This document shows positions 18,293 to 28,122 of a DNA stretch of 64,000 nt, one piece after another (the first letter of the stretch is position 1; each line of letters starts with the position of its first letter). The translations under genes were made by a program, and so were the position numbers. The stretch is taken from positions 1-64,000 of the forward strand of contig NZ_JABFMU010000003.1 in NCBI RefSeq assembly GCF_013359695.1, given 5' to 3'. The notes beneath the pieces are model-generated. The model was not told where the DNA came from. It searched no databases and saw nothing but the letters and a program-made list of their open reading frames with translations. The stretch is from Pseudomonas sp. C2B4. Lineage in GTDB: Bacteria; Pseudomonadota; Gammaproteobacteria; Pseudomonadales; Pseudomonadaceae.

Positions 18293-18769
18293 TTAAGCGC
18301 CGATGACCTTCATTGAAATCTGCCGTGCCTCGACCGATGCAAAAAGATGCGCGATGCCCTCGCCGTCGGTCCGGCGCTCGTTGGTCTGCCCATCCACGGT
18401 AGCCAAATAGTGCCGCTGCGCCAGGGGCTCGCCCGTTATGCTGTCCACCAGACGGAAAAGCCTGGGCGTTCGAGAGGCCTGCACTGGCGGATTATTCATC
18501 AATGCGATGACCCGTTGATCAAACGCCGGTGCCGGCACCACCCAGTTGCCGTAGTCGGCTTCAGCCCTGATCAGGCACCACTCGCCACGTTCAAGCTGCT
18601 CCAGCACTTCAATGTCGCTATCGAACAGCAGGTCGGCGCGCAACTCATCCAGGCCTTCGAGGGGTTGGCGATCCTGCAATGCCTGACGGACGTGTTCCAG
18701 CGCTTGCTCACCGGGATAAGCATGTTGGCGCTCCCACGCTGACAGATACAGCGCCCTGGCCAACTTCAT
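18293..18769 (-). CDS. Hcp-coupled protein of unknown function
   Basis: The 158-residue product starts at the ATG at 18769, which overlaps the hcp stop as ATGA. The N-terminal 95 residues are helical and charged (LARALYLSAWERQHAYPGEQ). The C-terminal 50 residues look like a small beta-sandwich: FRLVDSITGEPLAQRHYLATVDGQ..ERRTDGEGIAHLF. Such (Y/F)xLVDxxTGEPL modules occur in several T6SS-associated proteins. It could be an Hcp-delivered protein, a chaperone or an adaptor. The next gene downstream is a core DUF2333 gene, so no separate effector follows. I do not recognise a catalytic motif. Confidence 0.6.
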   Translation of the reverse strand: MKLARALYLSAWERQHAYPGEQALEHVRQALQDRQPLEGLDELRADLLFDSDIEVLEQLERGEWCLIRAEADYGNWVVPAPAFDQRVIALMNNPPVQASRTPRLFRLVDSITGEPLAQRHYLATVDGQTNERRTDGEGIAHLFASVEARQISMKVIGA

Positions 18770-19272
18770 GCCGAATGCTCCCCACTCCACTCGTCGGAAC
18801 CCATGGTTCGGCTGATTTCGTGCCGCCAGTAAATGCGTCGATAACTGAAGTGAATCTTTTCCAGCTGGGTCAGGTGCGCACTGACGGCATCCTGGCAGTG
18901 CGGCATGAGCACTTCGGCGCCGATGATCAACGCGTCTTCCAGTTCCATGGTGTAGAAATGTTCCTGCGTTCCCTGGGCCGAGGTGCGATACCACTCGACG
19001 CGGCACTTGCTGAGCAACTCCCCGGAGCACAAGGCGATATTGATCAGCGGCGATGCCTTGTCGAGGGTCTTGGTGATGATCAAGGGCTTGTGCATCCGCC
19101 GCCCCGTGCCCGTGCCCCGGGGAACGAAAATCCCATGGCTCAGGGCTTGAACCATGATCTGGTCCTCACGGCCGAGCTGGTAGACGTTGCCCACCGATGC
19201 CTCGGTGAAGGCGCCCTTGCTGATCAGACCTTGTCGTTCACCATGGAGGGTCATGAATGCGGGGGTTGGCAT
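18766..19272 (-). CDS. hcp: Hcp-family T6SS tube protein
   Basis: The 168-residue product is read from the ATG at 19272, which has AGGAG 7 bases upstream. It matches the EAEC-type Hcp branch: MPTPAFMTLHGERQGLI start, a SVGN.....EDQIMVQALSHGI segment, RMHKPLIITKTLDKASPLINIALCSG, and a C-terminal LEKIHFSYRRIYWRHE...GSDEW. Hcp hexamers stack into the inner tube of the type VI machine and can carry small effectors in the lumen. No sheath, baseplate or membrane-complex genes are in this window, so this is an orphan hcp locus. It is coupled by ATGA to the 158-residue gene downstream. Confidence 0.88.
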   Translation of the reverse strand: MPTPAFMTLHGERQGLISKGAFTEASVGNVYQLGREDQIMVQALSHGIFVPRGTGTGRRMHKPLIITKTLDKASPLINIALCSGELLSKCRVEWYRTSAQGTQEHFYTMELEDALIIGAEVLMPHCQDAVSAHLTQLEKIHFSYRRIYWRHEISRTMGSDEWSGEHSA

Positions 19273-19286
19273 GGTGGGGCTCCTTT

Positions 19287-19970
19287 TTATTTGGGTTGCG
19301 GGGCGGGGAAGTGACTGGGTTCGTCGTACCGGTCTTCGATTTCGTCGAAGGGAATCCAGGGTTTGGCGAGTGCGAGGCTGATGAGGTACCGCTCTTCGGT
19401 GGGATTTCGGTAATCCTTGAAGCGACCCAGTGACACCCTGACCTGATATTTTTCGCCAGCCTGCCAATAGGATTGCCCGTGCAGGATTCCTTTCCTGAGG
19501 TAGGCTCGCCATTCAGGGGTATCGGCGATAGTGGGGTTGTTTCGCAGCCCCTTCGCCACCCAGCCTTTGGCGCGCCATTGCTCCTGTAGGTCGAGAACAA
19601 CTTTAAGCGCGTCATCGATTAGCAACGGCTCGATTTGAGGGGACATGCGGAGGCTGTAAACAGCATTGTTGTTGAAGCCGACGGCAAAATAGCGCGCCGC
19701 AGGTGTGATAAACCCGAACTGCGGGTCGACGAATCGCAATCTTGCATCAACCTTGGGAATGCCGAACCAGATCTGCCCTCGTATTGGTGGACTAAAAGCA
19801 GCAGAAGAGTTCCTGCGTAGATCTTCATACTTTCCACCTATTTCCAGAACGATCTCCGGCTCATCCCAGAGAGGTTGCGTCAACTGATGGATGGCGGCCC
19901 ACGTCAGGACAGCCAGAAGCACAAGGGAGGCGCCGCAACGCCAACCGAACCCCCGTGGCCACAGATTCAT
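19287..19970 (-). CDS. Membrane-anchored protein in the hcp island
   Basis: The 227-residue protein has one N-terminal hydrophobic segment (residues about 13-29, ASLVLLAVLTWAAIHQL) and then a soluble domain expected in the periplasm, rich in aromatic residues (WFGIPKVDARLRFVDPQFGFITPAARYFAVGF). I do not recognise a domain. Its start overlaps the stop of the 383-residue gene as ATGA, and hcp follows 14 bases after its stop. A single-pass periplasmic partner translated together with a possible effector is a common form of immunity protein, but this role is inference. It is visibly more AT-rich than the core genes. Confidence 0.6.
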   Translation of the reverse strand: MNLWPRGFGWRCGASLVLLAVLTWAAIHQLTQPLWDEPEIVLEIGGKYEDLRRNSSAAFSPPIRGQIWFGIPKVDARLRFVDPQFGFITPAARYFAVGFNNNAVYSLRMSPQIEPLLIDDALKVVLDLQEQWRAKGWVAKGLRNNPTIADTPEWRAYLRKGILHGQSYWQAGEKYQVRVSLGRFKDYRNPTEERYLISLALAKPWIPFDEIEDRYDEPSHFPAPQPK

Positions 19971-21118
19971 AGCCTGCCGCCGCTCGATGCGATTTCACTG
20001 ATCGACCGTTCTAATGCGCTCCGGTTGTCATCGCTGAGCATCTGATCAAAGCGTTCCGCCGCCTGGAACACGAATGCCATTCGCTGTTTGATATCCGACA
20101 AGTCCGCCAACGGGTTACTGCCAAAATCGATAGTGCGTCCGTCCTCGACGCGCTGGCATTGGCTGGTAAGCGTCAATTCGATAGCTTGAGCAACACCTGA
20201 AGGAAAACCAGTGACATAGGAAGCATGATTACCACGCAGCAAAGCCACCAATTGGCGGTCTTGGTAAATTGTGGGCTGGAGGATATTGTTCTGCTCATGC
20301 CACGCCAGATACACCACGCTCTTGGCTATGTCCCCTGTCTCTATAGCCTCAAAAGCCAGCAAAATTTCGGTGTAACCCTCCCCAAACTTGAGCGTTTCCT
20401 GCCCCACCGGCCAAAGCACCGGAAACTTCGGATGCCCATTAATACCCTTGCGCACCTCCAGACACTGTTTCAACTCCTTCAACCCACGCTTCGCATAGAA
20501 CTCATGCAACGGATAAACATCCAGAAACAACGTGGTATTCCCCAACGCCATCATGTCGTGCACATGCTGGAATTGCTGTTGCACCAACGACAGGTCCTCC
20601 CCCGCCGGATGAAAATCCACAGAGGGAACCGGGTTACGCGCATCCGCCTCCTTATAGTCACGCAATGCTTTTGCCTGTTCGGGCATCCTGTCTGGCGTCA
20701 ATAGCCCGTACTCACGGCGACTTTCCCGTAATTGCTGCCGGGTCTCACGCTCCTCGCGAATGCGTTCGACACTGTCTGCCGCATGCAGTAATCCGCAACC
20801 CACCTGTTTGGAGGCGAACGCCGCCAGCCCGGCCCACTGAAAACGCGGATCGTGTAACCACAAACGGGCATAAGCGGCATTTATTGCGCGGTTATGCGCG
20901 ACCGGGTCGGCGATCAAGACCCCATCGGGCGCGACAATCTTTTCGGCTTCACGTTGGTAGGTACGCCAAAGGCAGGCGCAAGTGAGGATCGGCACCTCGG
21001 TAACGAGCGTCTTGCTGCCATACAGCCGAACTTCTTCGCACTCGCAGTCAGCTACCGGGGTGCTGTTGTGGTTCAGGCGCTGCTCATCGCTGGGGTGTTC
21101 CTTGAAACACTGGGTCAT
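19967..21118 (-). CDS. DUF2515-like protein in the hcp island
   Basis: The product has 383 residues and no signal peptide. The region about 90-112 (NAAYARLWLHDPRFQWAGLA followed by AFASKQVGCGLLHA) resembles the core of DUF2515, known from Bacillus YppC and from proteobacterial proteins of unknown function. Two further segments stand out: TLFLDVYPLHEFYAKRG near residue 195 and VVYLAWHEQNNILQP near residue 265. An N-terminal pair of cysteine motifs (CECE, LTCACLW) is also present. As the first gene of a tightly packed hcp operon it could be a T6SS effector or an accessory protein; no toxin motif is evident. Confidence 0.55.
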   Translation of the reverse strand: MTQCFKEHPSDEQRLNHNSTPVADCECEEVRLYGSKTLVTEVPILTCACLWRTYQREAEKIVAPDGVLIADPVAHNRAINAAYARLWLHDPRFQWAGLAAFASKQVGCGLLHAADSVERIREERETRQQLRESRREYGLLTPDRMPEQAKALRDYKEADARNPVPSVDFHPAGEDLSLVQQQFQHVHDMMALGNTTLFLDVYPLHEFYAKRGLKELKQCLEVRKGINGHPKFPVLWPVGQETLKFGEGYTEILLAFEAIETGDIAKSVVYLAWHEQNNILQPTIYQDRQLVALLRGNHASYVTGFPSGVAQAIELTLTSQCQRVEDGRTIDFGSNPLADLSDIKQRMAFVFQAAERFDQMLSDDNRSALERSISEIASSGGRL

Positions 21119-21444
21119 GACAGACGGACATCATCTAAGGGAATCCCCTAACCCTATCAGCCGAAAAAACCGCTTGAATCATCTCGACAAAAAACCAGAA
21201 CGCCCTGACAGACGCCACTCAGAACCCCATCTGAAAAAGCTGAATACCATGTAGGAAAAACCCTGAAAGCCCCGAATTATGGGCACCAACCAAGAATCAT
21301 CATCCAACTCAAGACCCGTCAGTCACAAACTGAATGCGTCAGCTTTGCAGATTATTAACGTACAACTCTCATGCAACCGAAAAGAGGTGCTAGCATAGAG
21401 CCACCACTCCGACCTCAGCGTGCGCCCTAACTAGTAGTCAGGAT
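21119..21444. other. Divergent intergenic region between the hcp island and gcbA
   Basis: This stretch of about 326 bases holds no convincing gene. It separates the leftward DUF2515-like gene from the rightward gcbA gene, so it should hold both promoters. It is AT-richer than its flanks. I could not pick a confident -10/-35 pair. Confidence 0.5.
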
Positions 21445-23115
21445 ATGACCGAGCCAGAAGATCCCAGCCGCGAGCGCCTCAAACATCATTTTGCCCAGCG
21501 GGTCATTCATCAGGCACGTCAGATACTTGAGATATGGCAGCGCCTGCAGCGCAGCGAATGGTCTACCAACGACCTGTCGGAGCTGAGCGAAGCCAACCTG
21601 CGCCTGTTGCGGTTCGCCGAGCGCTTCGAACAACCTGAACATACGCAACTGGCACGTCATATCGGCCAGTCGCTGGAGGCTGTCGACGCCAATCGCGGGC
21701 GCCTGAGCAGCGGTCTGATCACCGACCTCAACCGCTTGATGCAGCGCCTGTCGCGCACCGGTTTGCGCCATGGCGATCAACTCGACCAAACGTTCCTGCC
21801 GCCCCTGCGCAAGCCGATCTACGTGATGTTGCAGGATCATGACCGCGCCGAGCGCCTGGCCAAGCAACTGGAATTCTTCGGGCTCAGTGCCCAGGCCCTG
21901 GACAGCGTGGCGGCGTTTCGCTCGTCCATGGTCGAGCGCTTGCCGGCCGCCATTGTCATGGACGTGGACTTCAGTGGCCCGGGCATCGGCCTGAAACTGG
22001 CCGCCGAAGCCCAGGAAGGCCTCGACCATCGTTTACCGCTGCTGTTCTTCAGCCTGCACGAAACCGACACCCCGACCCGCCTGGCCGCTGTGCGCGCCGG
22101 TGGCCAGGAGTTCCTCACCGGCACCCTCGAAGCGTCGAGCCTGCTGGAGAAAATTGAAGTCCTGACCTGCGTCGCCCAGTACGAACCTTATAAAGTGCTG
22201 ATCATCGACGATTCCCGCGCCCAGGCCTTGCACACCGAGCGCCTGCTCAACAGCGCGGGGATCGTGACCCGGACCTTGATCGAACCGATCCAGGCCATGG
22301 CCGAGTTGGCGGACTTTCAACCGGACCTGATCATTCTCGACATGTACATGCCAGCCTGCACCGGTACGGAACTGGCGAAGGTGATCCGCCACAACGACCG
22401 TTATGTCAGCGTGCCGATCATTTACCTGTCGGCCGAAGATGACCTGGACAAGCAACTCGACGCCATGAGCGAGGGCGGCGACGACTTCCTGACCAAGCCG
22501 ATCAAGCCCCGGCACCTGATCACCACCGTGCGCAACCGTGCGGCGCGGGCGCGCAATCTGAAGGCGCGAATGGTCCGCGACAGCCTCACCGGGCTGTATA
22601 ACCACACCCACATTCTGCAATTGCTCGAAGATTGCTCGTTCCGCGCCCGCCGCGAGAGCAAGCCGCTGAGTTTTGCCATGCTCGACATCGACCACTTCAA
22701 ACGGGTCAACGACAGCCACGGCCACCCCATGGGCGACCGGGTGATCAAGAGCCTGGCGCTGTTCCTCAAGCAGCGGTTGCGCAAGACCGACTTCATCGGC
22801 CGATACGGCGGCGAAGAGTTCGCCATCGTCATGCCCGACACCGATCTCGAATCGGCCTGGAAGGTGCTGGACGAAATCCGCCAGCGCTTTGCGGAAATCC
22901 ACTACCCGGCCCAACCGCAGGATCTGTGGTGCACCTTCAGCGCCGGCGTGGTCGAACTGTGCGAGGAGTCCGACGGCCTGCTGATGGCCAATCAGGCAGA
23001 CGAGGCGCTGTATCGAGCCAAAGGCGCAGGGCGCAATCGCGTTCAAGCCGCGCGGACGTCAAAGCAAAGTGCCACTTTTTCATCTCAATCGACCCCATCC
23101 GTCATAACCCTGTAA
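21445..23115 (+). CDS. gcbA: GcbA-like diguanylate cyclase response regulator
   Basis: The 556-residue protein has an N-terminal helical, HPt-like part (1-115), a degenerate receiver-like domain (about 124-240), a second full receiver domain (249-365) and a GGDEF domain (375-535). The second receiver has the acidic pair D255/D256, phosphoacceptor D299 and K351. The active site is GGEEF at 455-459, with an inhibitory RxxD site at 446-449. It makes cyclic di-GMP and is feedback-inhibited by it. In Pseudomonas, GcbA promotes early surface attachment. The position before the chemoreceptor gene and dsbD is the one I recall from PAO1. Confidence 0.87.
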   Translation: MTEPEDPSRERLKHHFAQRVIHQARQILEIWQRLQRSEWSTNDLSELSEANLRLLRFAERFEQPEHTQLARHIGQSLEAVDANRGRLSSGLITDLNRLMQRLSRTGLRHGDQLDQTFLPPLRKPIYVMLQDHDRAERLAKQLEFFGLSAQALDSVAAFRSSMVERLPAAIVMDVDFSGPGIGLKLAAEAQEGLDHRLPLLFFSLHETDTPTRLAAVRAGGQEFLTGTLEASSLLEKIEVLTCVAQYEPYKVLIIDDSRAQALHTERLLNSAGIVTRTLIEPIQAMAELADFQPDLIILDMYMPACTGTELAKVIRHNDRYVSVPIIYLSAEDDLDKQLDAMSEGGDDFLTKPIKPRHLITTVRNRAARARNLKARMVRDSLTGLYNHTHILQLLEDCSFRARRESKPLSFAMLDIDHFKRVNDSHGHPMGDRVIKSLALFLKQRLRKTDFIGRYGGEEFAIVMPDTDLESAWKVLDEIRQRFAEIHYPAQPQDLWCTFSAGVVELCEESDGLLMANQADEALYRAKGAGRNRVQAARTSKQSATFSSQSTPSVITL

Positions 23116-23167
23116 CAGAAACGCAATAACTTCAGGCACTTACCATTCTGCCGTTGGTAGTCCCGCG

Positions 23168-25114
23168 ATGCGCCTGAAGCTGCTGACCAATCTCAACACC
23201 CTCCTTTTAGTCGCCGTATGCGTGGCCCTTGGCGCCACGCTGTGGTGGTCGCAAAAAGCCCTTGAGCGCCCTTATCTATTAATGGAGCGTTACCTGGGTT
23301 TGTCCCAGCAATTTCAAAATGAAGTCGCACGTAACATCGAGGATTACCTCGCCAGTGGCGATGCCTTGCGCTTGAGCAGCGCCAGCCAGGCCATCGATAA
23401 CCTGCAAAGCGAGCTCGCAGATTTGCCACCGACATTGGCTGATACCCTGCGCCCCAGCCTGTCGAACCTGAACGAATTCAGCAAAACCGACTTGCTGGCC
23501 GCGGGCAAGCTGGCGGGCGATCCACAGGCCCTGTTGCTGCAGGCAGAACGAGAACTGGGCGCCAGTCTTGATCAACTCAGCCAGTACGCCAGCGGTAACG
23601 CGGCGTACCTGACACCGCTGCTGGCGGCCTCTCAGCACCTGGGCAAACTGTCGTTGGCCCGGGACAAGCTGGTCAGCAGCGGCCGCAGCGAACTGGCCGC
23701 CGACGTCGAGCGCGAGGTCAGCAATATCCGTAGCCAGGCCGGGCAACTGGATGCCCTGCCATTGCTTGGCGTGACCGCCAGCAGCGAATCGAACACCGAT
23801 GATTTCGCCGCGATGATGGGCCTGGAGAACACCGAAAAAACCGCTGCCGAAGATGCCGGCGTCGGTTTCAAGCGTGAGCTGAACAGCCTGCTCAACCGCT
23901 ACCCGGCAGAACTGGCGCGCACCCGCGACCAGATCCAGAAGCGCGCTGAACTCAGCACCGCGACCCACCTGAAAATAGCCGATGTACAACAGGCTATTGC
24001 CGGCCTGGAACCCGTGGTGCGCGCCCAGCACGGGCAGATCCAGGGAGAGGTTCGGCTGATGCAGGGGATGATGATCGGCCTGATTCTGCTGATCGCCTTG
24101 CTCATCGACACCCTGCAACGGCGTCTGGCCCGGACCCTGACCAACCTCGCTCCCGCGCTCTCGACCTGGGCCGAAGGCGACTTCAGCCAGGACATCCAAC
24201 TGGGCAAGACCAACCGCGAATTGCATGACATTGAAGCGTCGCTCAATCGCTTGCGCGCTTATCTGGTGGACCTGGTGGGGACCATTCGCCTCAACGCGGA
24301 ACAAGTCGCGGGCAGCAGCCGCACCCTGGCCGAACTGAGCAACGACCTCCACAGCGGTGCCGAACACCAGGCGGGCGATACCGCGCTGATCCGCGATTCC
24401 CTCGGCGAACTGGAAGCCACCATTCAGCAAGTCGCCGGCGATGCCAGCCAGGCCGCCGACGCCAGTCGTCATGCCGGGTTGGCCGTGGAGCACGGGCAAA
24501 AAGTCATCGGCCTGAGCCTCACCGGCCTGCATGCGCTGGTGGGTGAAGTGCAAGGCAATGCGCAGATGATCGAACACCTGGCCGAAGAGTCCGCAACGAT
24601 TGGCGGTGTATTGACGGTCATCCGTTCGATCGCCGACCAGACCAACCTACTCGCGCTGAACGCCGCCATTGAAGCGGCACGTGCCGGGGAAATGGGCCGC
24701 GGTTTTGCCGTGGTGGCCGAAGAAGTCCGTTCGCTGGCGCAACGCACCGCCGGGGCCACGGCCGAGATCCAGACCTTGATCGCCGGCCTGCAAACCGCGG
24801 CGCGGCAATCGGTCGAGGGCATGCGCGCCCAGGTCGAGCATGCCGAAGCCACGGCGAATCAGGCCCAGGCCGCCGATGGCGCACTGGATAAAATCGTCGG
24901 GGCGATCCAGACCATTTCCGACACCGCCGTTCGCATCGCCGATGTCACGGCCCAGCAGAGCGGCGCCGTCAGCGAAATCCGCGATCACAGTGAGCGCATC
25001 CATCAATTGGGTGGGGATAACTTGCTGCGCATCGGTGAGGGGCGTGAGCAGGGGGAGAATCTGTTGGTGTTGGGCGGGCGACTGCATACGGCCGTTCAGG
25101 CTTTCCGCGTCTGA
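23168..25114 (+). CDS. Methyl-accepting chemotaxis protein (CtpL-like by position)
   Basis: The 648-residue receptor has an N-terminal membrane helix (residues about 10-27), a long helical periplasmic sensing domain (about 30-292), a second helix (about 296-312), a HAMP region and a signalling domain. The highly conserved hairpin tip ([40 protein letters not shown]) lies near residues 484-523. The periplasmic domain is large and helical, of the helical-bimodular type. In PAO1 the gene at this place is ctpL, a receptor for phosphate at low concentration; the ligand here is inferred from position only. It follows gcbA by 52 bases. Confidence 0.85.
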   Translation: MRLKLLTNLNTLLLVAVCVALGATLWWSQKALERPYLLMERYLGLSQQFQNEVARNIEDYLASGDALRLSSASQAIDNLQSELADLPPTLADTLRPSLSNLNEFSKTDLLAAGKLAGDPQALLLQAERELGASLDQLSQYASGNAAYLTPLLAASQHLGKLSLARDKLVSSGRSELAADVEREVSNIRSQAGQLDALPLLGVTASSESNTDDFAAMMGLENTEKTAAEDAGVGFKRELNSLLNRYPAELARTRDQIQKRAELSTATHLKIADVQQAIAGLEPVVRAQHGQIQGEVRLMQGMMIGLILLIALLIDTLQRRLARTLTNLAPALSTWAEGDFSQDIQLGKTNRELHDIEASLNRLRAYLVDLVGTIRLNAEQVAGSSRTLAELSNDLHSGAEHQAGDTALIRDSLGELEATIQQVAGDASQAADASRHAGLAVEHGQKVIGLSLTGLHALVGEVQGNAQMIEHLAEESATIGGVLTVIRSIADQTNLLALNAAIEAARAGEMGRGFAVVAEEVRSLAQRTAGATAEIQTLIAGLQTAARQSVEGMRAQVEHAEATANQAQAADGALDKIVGAIQTISDTAVRIADVTAQQSGAVSEIRDHSERIHQLGGDNLLRIGEGREQGENLLVLGGRLHTAVQAFRV

Positions 25115-25119
25115 TAGAT

Positions 25120-25204
25120 TGCCTTCGCGAGCAGGCTCGCTCCCACATTTGATTTGTGCACGACGCAGATCCCCTGTGGGAGCGAGCCTGTTCGCGAAGG
25201 CGTC
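25120..25204. repeat. REP doublet (inverted pair)
   Basis: One copy at 25120-25147 (TTCGCGAGCAGGCTCGCTCC) and one reversed copy at 25174-25204 (with a C-to-T change, GCCTGTTCGCGA) lie between the chemoreceptor gene and dsbD. Here the arms point outward relative to the other doublets, with the order reversed. Confidence 0.85.
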
Positions 25205-25288
25205 AGAACAATCACCACAAATCTCACCGTCCTGCACACCCGGCAACTGTCCGCTATCATGCCCCCAATTCCGATACGCGAGATTGTC

Positions 25289-27031
25289 ATGCGCCGTTTG
25301 CTCTGCCTGCTGCTCCTAGTGCTCGCCCTGCCGGCCACCGCCGCCGGGTTGCTGGACAGTCGGCCCAGCTCCACCCTGGGCTCGATCAACAACAGCGCCG
25401 ACTTCCTGCCGGTGCGCGAAGCCTTTCAGTTGAGCCTGGTGGAAAGTACGCCGCAATCGATCAAACTGCGCTTCGTCGCCACCGAGGGCTATTACCTCTA
25501 CCGACATCGCTTCCAGTTCCGCGCCGATCCGGCCGATGTCACCCTCGGCCCGGCGCAATTGCCCAAGGGCGAACAGAAACACGACGAGTACTTTGGCGAT
25601 GTAGAGGTCTACCACGGTGTTCTCGATGTCGAACTGCCGCGCACCGACCCACGCGCCTTCACCCTGGCCGTGACCTATCAGGGCTGCGCCGACAAAGGCT
25701 TGTGTTATCCACCCGAAACGGAACGCTTGAGCATCAACGGCGATGGCGCATCGACAGGCCATGACCGGGGCTGGCGCGAATTGGCGCTGTTCTTCCTTGC
25801 AGGCCTGGGCCTGACCTTCACTCCCTGCGTGCTGCCCATGCTGCCGATCCTTTCCGGCGTTGTCTTGCGCGGCCAGGTCGGCGGCTTGCGCGGGTTCAAC
25901 CTGTCGCTGGCCTACGTACTGCCAATGGCCGCCTGCTTCGCCCTGCTCGGTGCATTGATGGGCATGTTCGGCGCGCAGCTTAATCTACAGGCGCGGTTGC
26001 AATCAGCCTGGGTGCTAGTGCCGTTTGCGATGTTTTTTGCGGTCTTTGCCCTGGCGATGTTTGGCGTCTTCGAACTCAAGTTGCCCCATGCCATCAGCAG
26101 TCGGCTGGATCGCATTGCCGGTCGCACCGAAGGGGGTTCGCTCTGGGGAGCAGCGGTGCTGGGGGTGGTCTCCAGCCTTCTGGTTTCACCGTGCGTTTCG
26201 GCACCATTGGCTGGAGCGTTGCTGTACATCAGCGCCAGCGGCGATGCCTTGGGCGGCGGCCTGAAACTATTCATGCTCGGCCTCGGCATGGGCGCGCCGC
26301 TCCTGCTGGTGGCCACCGGCGGTGCCGCCTGGCTGCCGAAAAGCGGGCCGTGGCTGATCTACGTGAAAAACGCCATTGGTGTGTTGTTGCTGGGGCTGGC
26401 CATAGGCTTGCTCAGTCGGGTGCTACCGGGCCAGATCACCCTATTGCTGATCGGCCTGCTGGCCGGTGGCGTCGGTTTGTTCATGGGCGCACTGGAGTTC
26501 GTCTACAAACCGCCGAGAAAACGCCTGGGTCAATTGCTCGGCATGTTCCTGCTGTTTTATGCGCTGGCCTGCTGGTATGGCGGGTTCAGCGGCCAGAGCG
26601 ATCCGTTCAATCCCATCGGCCAGTCCCGCACAGTGGCCACGGCCGAACAAGCGCCCAACACCAGCGCCTGGCAAACCGTCAGCACCCCGGCGGACCTCGA
26701 CCGCGCACTCGCCGAAGCCCGTTCGTCCGGCACCCCGCTGCTGCTCGACTGGTACGCCGACTGGTGCATCAGCTGCAAAGTTATCGAACATGAAGTGCTC
26801 AACGACGCCACCGTCGTCGAACGCCTCAAGGGCTATCGTCTAATTCGCTTCGACATCACCGCCAGCAACGCCGAACAACGGACGCTGCTCGACCGCTACA
26901 AACTGTTTGGCCCTCCAGCGCTGATGTTTTTCGGCAAGGACGGGATCGAACGCGCCGATGTTCGGGTGATCGGCGAGATCAATGCCACGGACTTCGCCGA
27001 ACGTGTCGCCAAAGCGAATGACCGGATTTAA
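25289..27031 (+). CDS. dsbD: Thiol:disulfide interchange protein DsbD
   Basis: The 580-residue protein carries electrons from cytoplasmic thioredoxin to periplasmic partners. The ATG at 25289 gives a proper signal peptide (residues 1-19, ending TAAG). The alpha domain follows (GCADKGLCYPP cysteines near residues 132 and 138). Next is the membrane beta domain with conserved cysteines in FTPCVLPMLPI and VSPCVSAPLAG. Last is a C-terminal thioredoxin-like gamma domain with CISC at 493-496 (DWYADWCISCK). All three redox pairs are present. Its place before aroQ and accBC is conserved in Pseudomonas, where it is called dipZ/dsbD. Confidence 0.93.
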   Translation: MRRLLCLLLLVLALPATAAGLLDSRPSSTLGSINNSADFLPVREAFQLSLVESTPQSIKLRFVATEGYYLYRHRFQFRADPADVTLGPAQLPKGEQKHDEYFGDVEVYHGVLDVELPRTDPRAFTLAVTYQGCADKGLCYPPETERLSINGDGASTGHDRGWRELALFFLAGLGLTFTPCVLPMLPILSGVVLRGQVGGLRGFNLSLAYVLPMAACFALLGALMGMFGAQLNLQARLQSAWVLVPFAMFFAVFALAMFGVFELKLPHAISSRLDRIAGRTEGGSLWGAAVLGVVSSLLVSPCVSAPLAGALLYISASGDALGGGLKLFMLGLGMGAPLLLVATGGAAWLPKSGPWLIYVKNAIGVLLLGLAIGLLSRVLPGQITLLLIGLLAGGVGLFMGALEFVYKPPRKRLGQLLGMFLLFYALACWYGGFSGQSDPFNPIGQSRTVATAEQAPNTSAWQTVSTPADLDRALAEARSSGTPLLLDWYADWCISCKVIEHEVLNDATVVERLKGYRLIRFDITASNAEQRTLLDRYKLFGPPALMFFGKDGIERADVRVIGEINATDFAERVAKANDRI

Positions 27032-27163
27032 TCAAGCAGTCATATATTTCGCGCAAACATCGGACATCGTGCTGGCTATTGCAGAGAACTGGACAGTCAC
27101 AAAGGCTTTGCGGCATAGTCGCCGGGTTCTGACAATTGCTCACCGATAACAAGGGAACAGCCG

Positions 27164-27619
27164 ATGGCGACGCTACTGGTTCTGCACGGACCCAACCTGA
27201 ACATGCTTGGCACCCGTGAACCGGGCACCTACGGCGCCACGACACTGGCGCAGATCAACCAGGACCTGGAACGCCGCGCCCGTGAAGCCGGCCACCATTT
27301 GCTGCACCTGCAAAGCAACGCCGAGTACGAATTGATCGACCGCATCCACGCGGCTCGCAGCGAAGGCGTGGACTTCATTTTGATCAACCCGGCAGCTTTT
27401 ACACATACAAGTGTCGCATTACGTGACGCGCTGCTGGCGGTGAGCATCCCATTCATCGAAGTGCATTTGTCTAACGTGCACAAACGCGAACCTTTCCGCC
27501 ATCACTCTTACTTCTCCGACGTAGCGGTGGGAGTGATCTGCGGCCTTGGCGCCAGCGGTTATCGACTGGCCCTGGAGGCCGCCCTAGAGCAGCTTGAACA
27601 ACAGGCTAAACGCCCCTGA
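27164..27619 (+). CDS. aroQ: Type II 3-dehydroquinate dehydratase
   Basis: The 151-residue enzyme catalyses the third step of the shikimate pathway, 3-dehydroquinate to 3-dehydroshikimate, as a dodecamer. The type II start [20 protein letters not shown] contains the catalytic Tyr (Y23) and Arg on the mobile loop. [17 protein letters not shown] and IEVHLSN carry the conserved Asn and His residues. The length is exactly usual. It precedes accB by 24 bases and is probably co-transcribed with accB and accC, as in other Pseudomonas. Confidence 0.95.
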   Translation: MATLLVLHGPNLNMLGTREPGTYGATTLAQINQDLERRAREAGHHLLHLQSNAEYELIDRIHAARSEGVDFILINPAAFTHTSVALRDALLAVSIPFIEVHLSNVHKREPFRHHSYFSDVAVGVICGLGASGYRLALEAALEQLEQQAKRP

Positions 27620-27643
27620 CCGACCCTTGGGAGTTGATGATTC

Positions 27644-28105
27644 ATGGATATCCGTAAAGTTAAGAAACTGATCGAATTGCTGGAAGAGTCCGGCATCGAC
27701 GAGCTCGAGATCAAGGAAGGCGAAGAGTCCGTACGCATCAGCCGCCATAGCAAGACCCCGGCTCAGCAGTACTACGCGCCAGCTCCGATGCCTGCTCCGG
27801 CTGCCGCGCCTGCCGCTGCCGCCGCTCCGGCTGCCGCTGCCGCCCCTGCTGCCGCCGCACCAGCGCTGAACGGCACCGTTGCCCGTTCGCCGATGGTCGG
27901 TACTTTCTATCGCAAATCTTCGCCAACCTCGCCAGCCTTCGTTGAAGTCGGCCAGACCGTGAAGAAAGGCGACACCCTGTGCATCGTTGAAGCCATGAAG
28001 ATGATGAACCACATCGAAGCTGAAACCAGCGGTGTGATCGAATCCATCCTCGTCGAAGACGGCCAGCCGGTTGAGTACGACCAACCGCTGTTCACCATCG
28101 TTTGA
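27644..28105 (+). CDS. accB: Acetyl-CoA carboxylase biotin carboxyl carrier protein
   Basis: The 153-residue protein carries the biotin of acetyl-CoA carboxylase. The N-terminal domain ([23 protein letters not shown]) is followed by an Ala/Pro linker at residues about 45-75. The biotinyl domain holds the attachment site EAMKMMN, with biotinyl Lys at 119, and the [18 protein letters not shown] thumb region. It works with AccC in the biotin carboxylase half-reaction for malonyl-CoA synthesis. The gene is 17 bases from accC. Confidence 0.96.
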   Translation: MDIRKVKKLIELLEESGIDELEIKEGEESVRISRHSKTPAQQYYAPAPMPAPAAAPAAAAAPAAAAAPAAAAPALNGTVARSPMVGTFYRKSSPTSPAFVEVGQTVKKGDTLCIVEAMKMMNHIEAETSGVIESILVEDGQPVEYDQPLFTIV

Positions 28106-28122
28106 ACCGCGGAGAGCCTTTG

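Noticed and set aside
27781-27860. Imperfect GCTGCC/GCCGCT tandem repeats inside accB
   Set aside because: They encode the normal Ala/Pro-rich flexible linker of the biotin carrier protein and need no other explanation.
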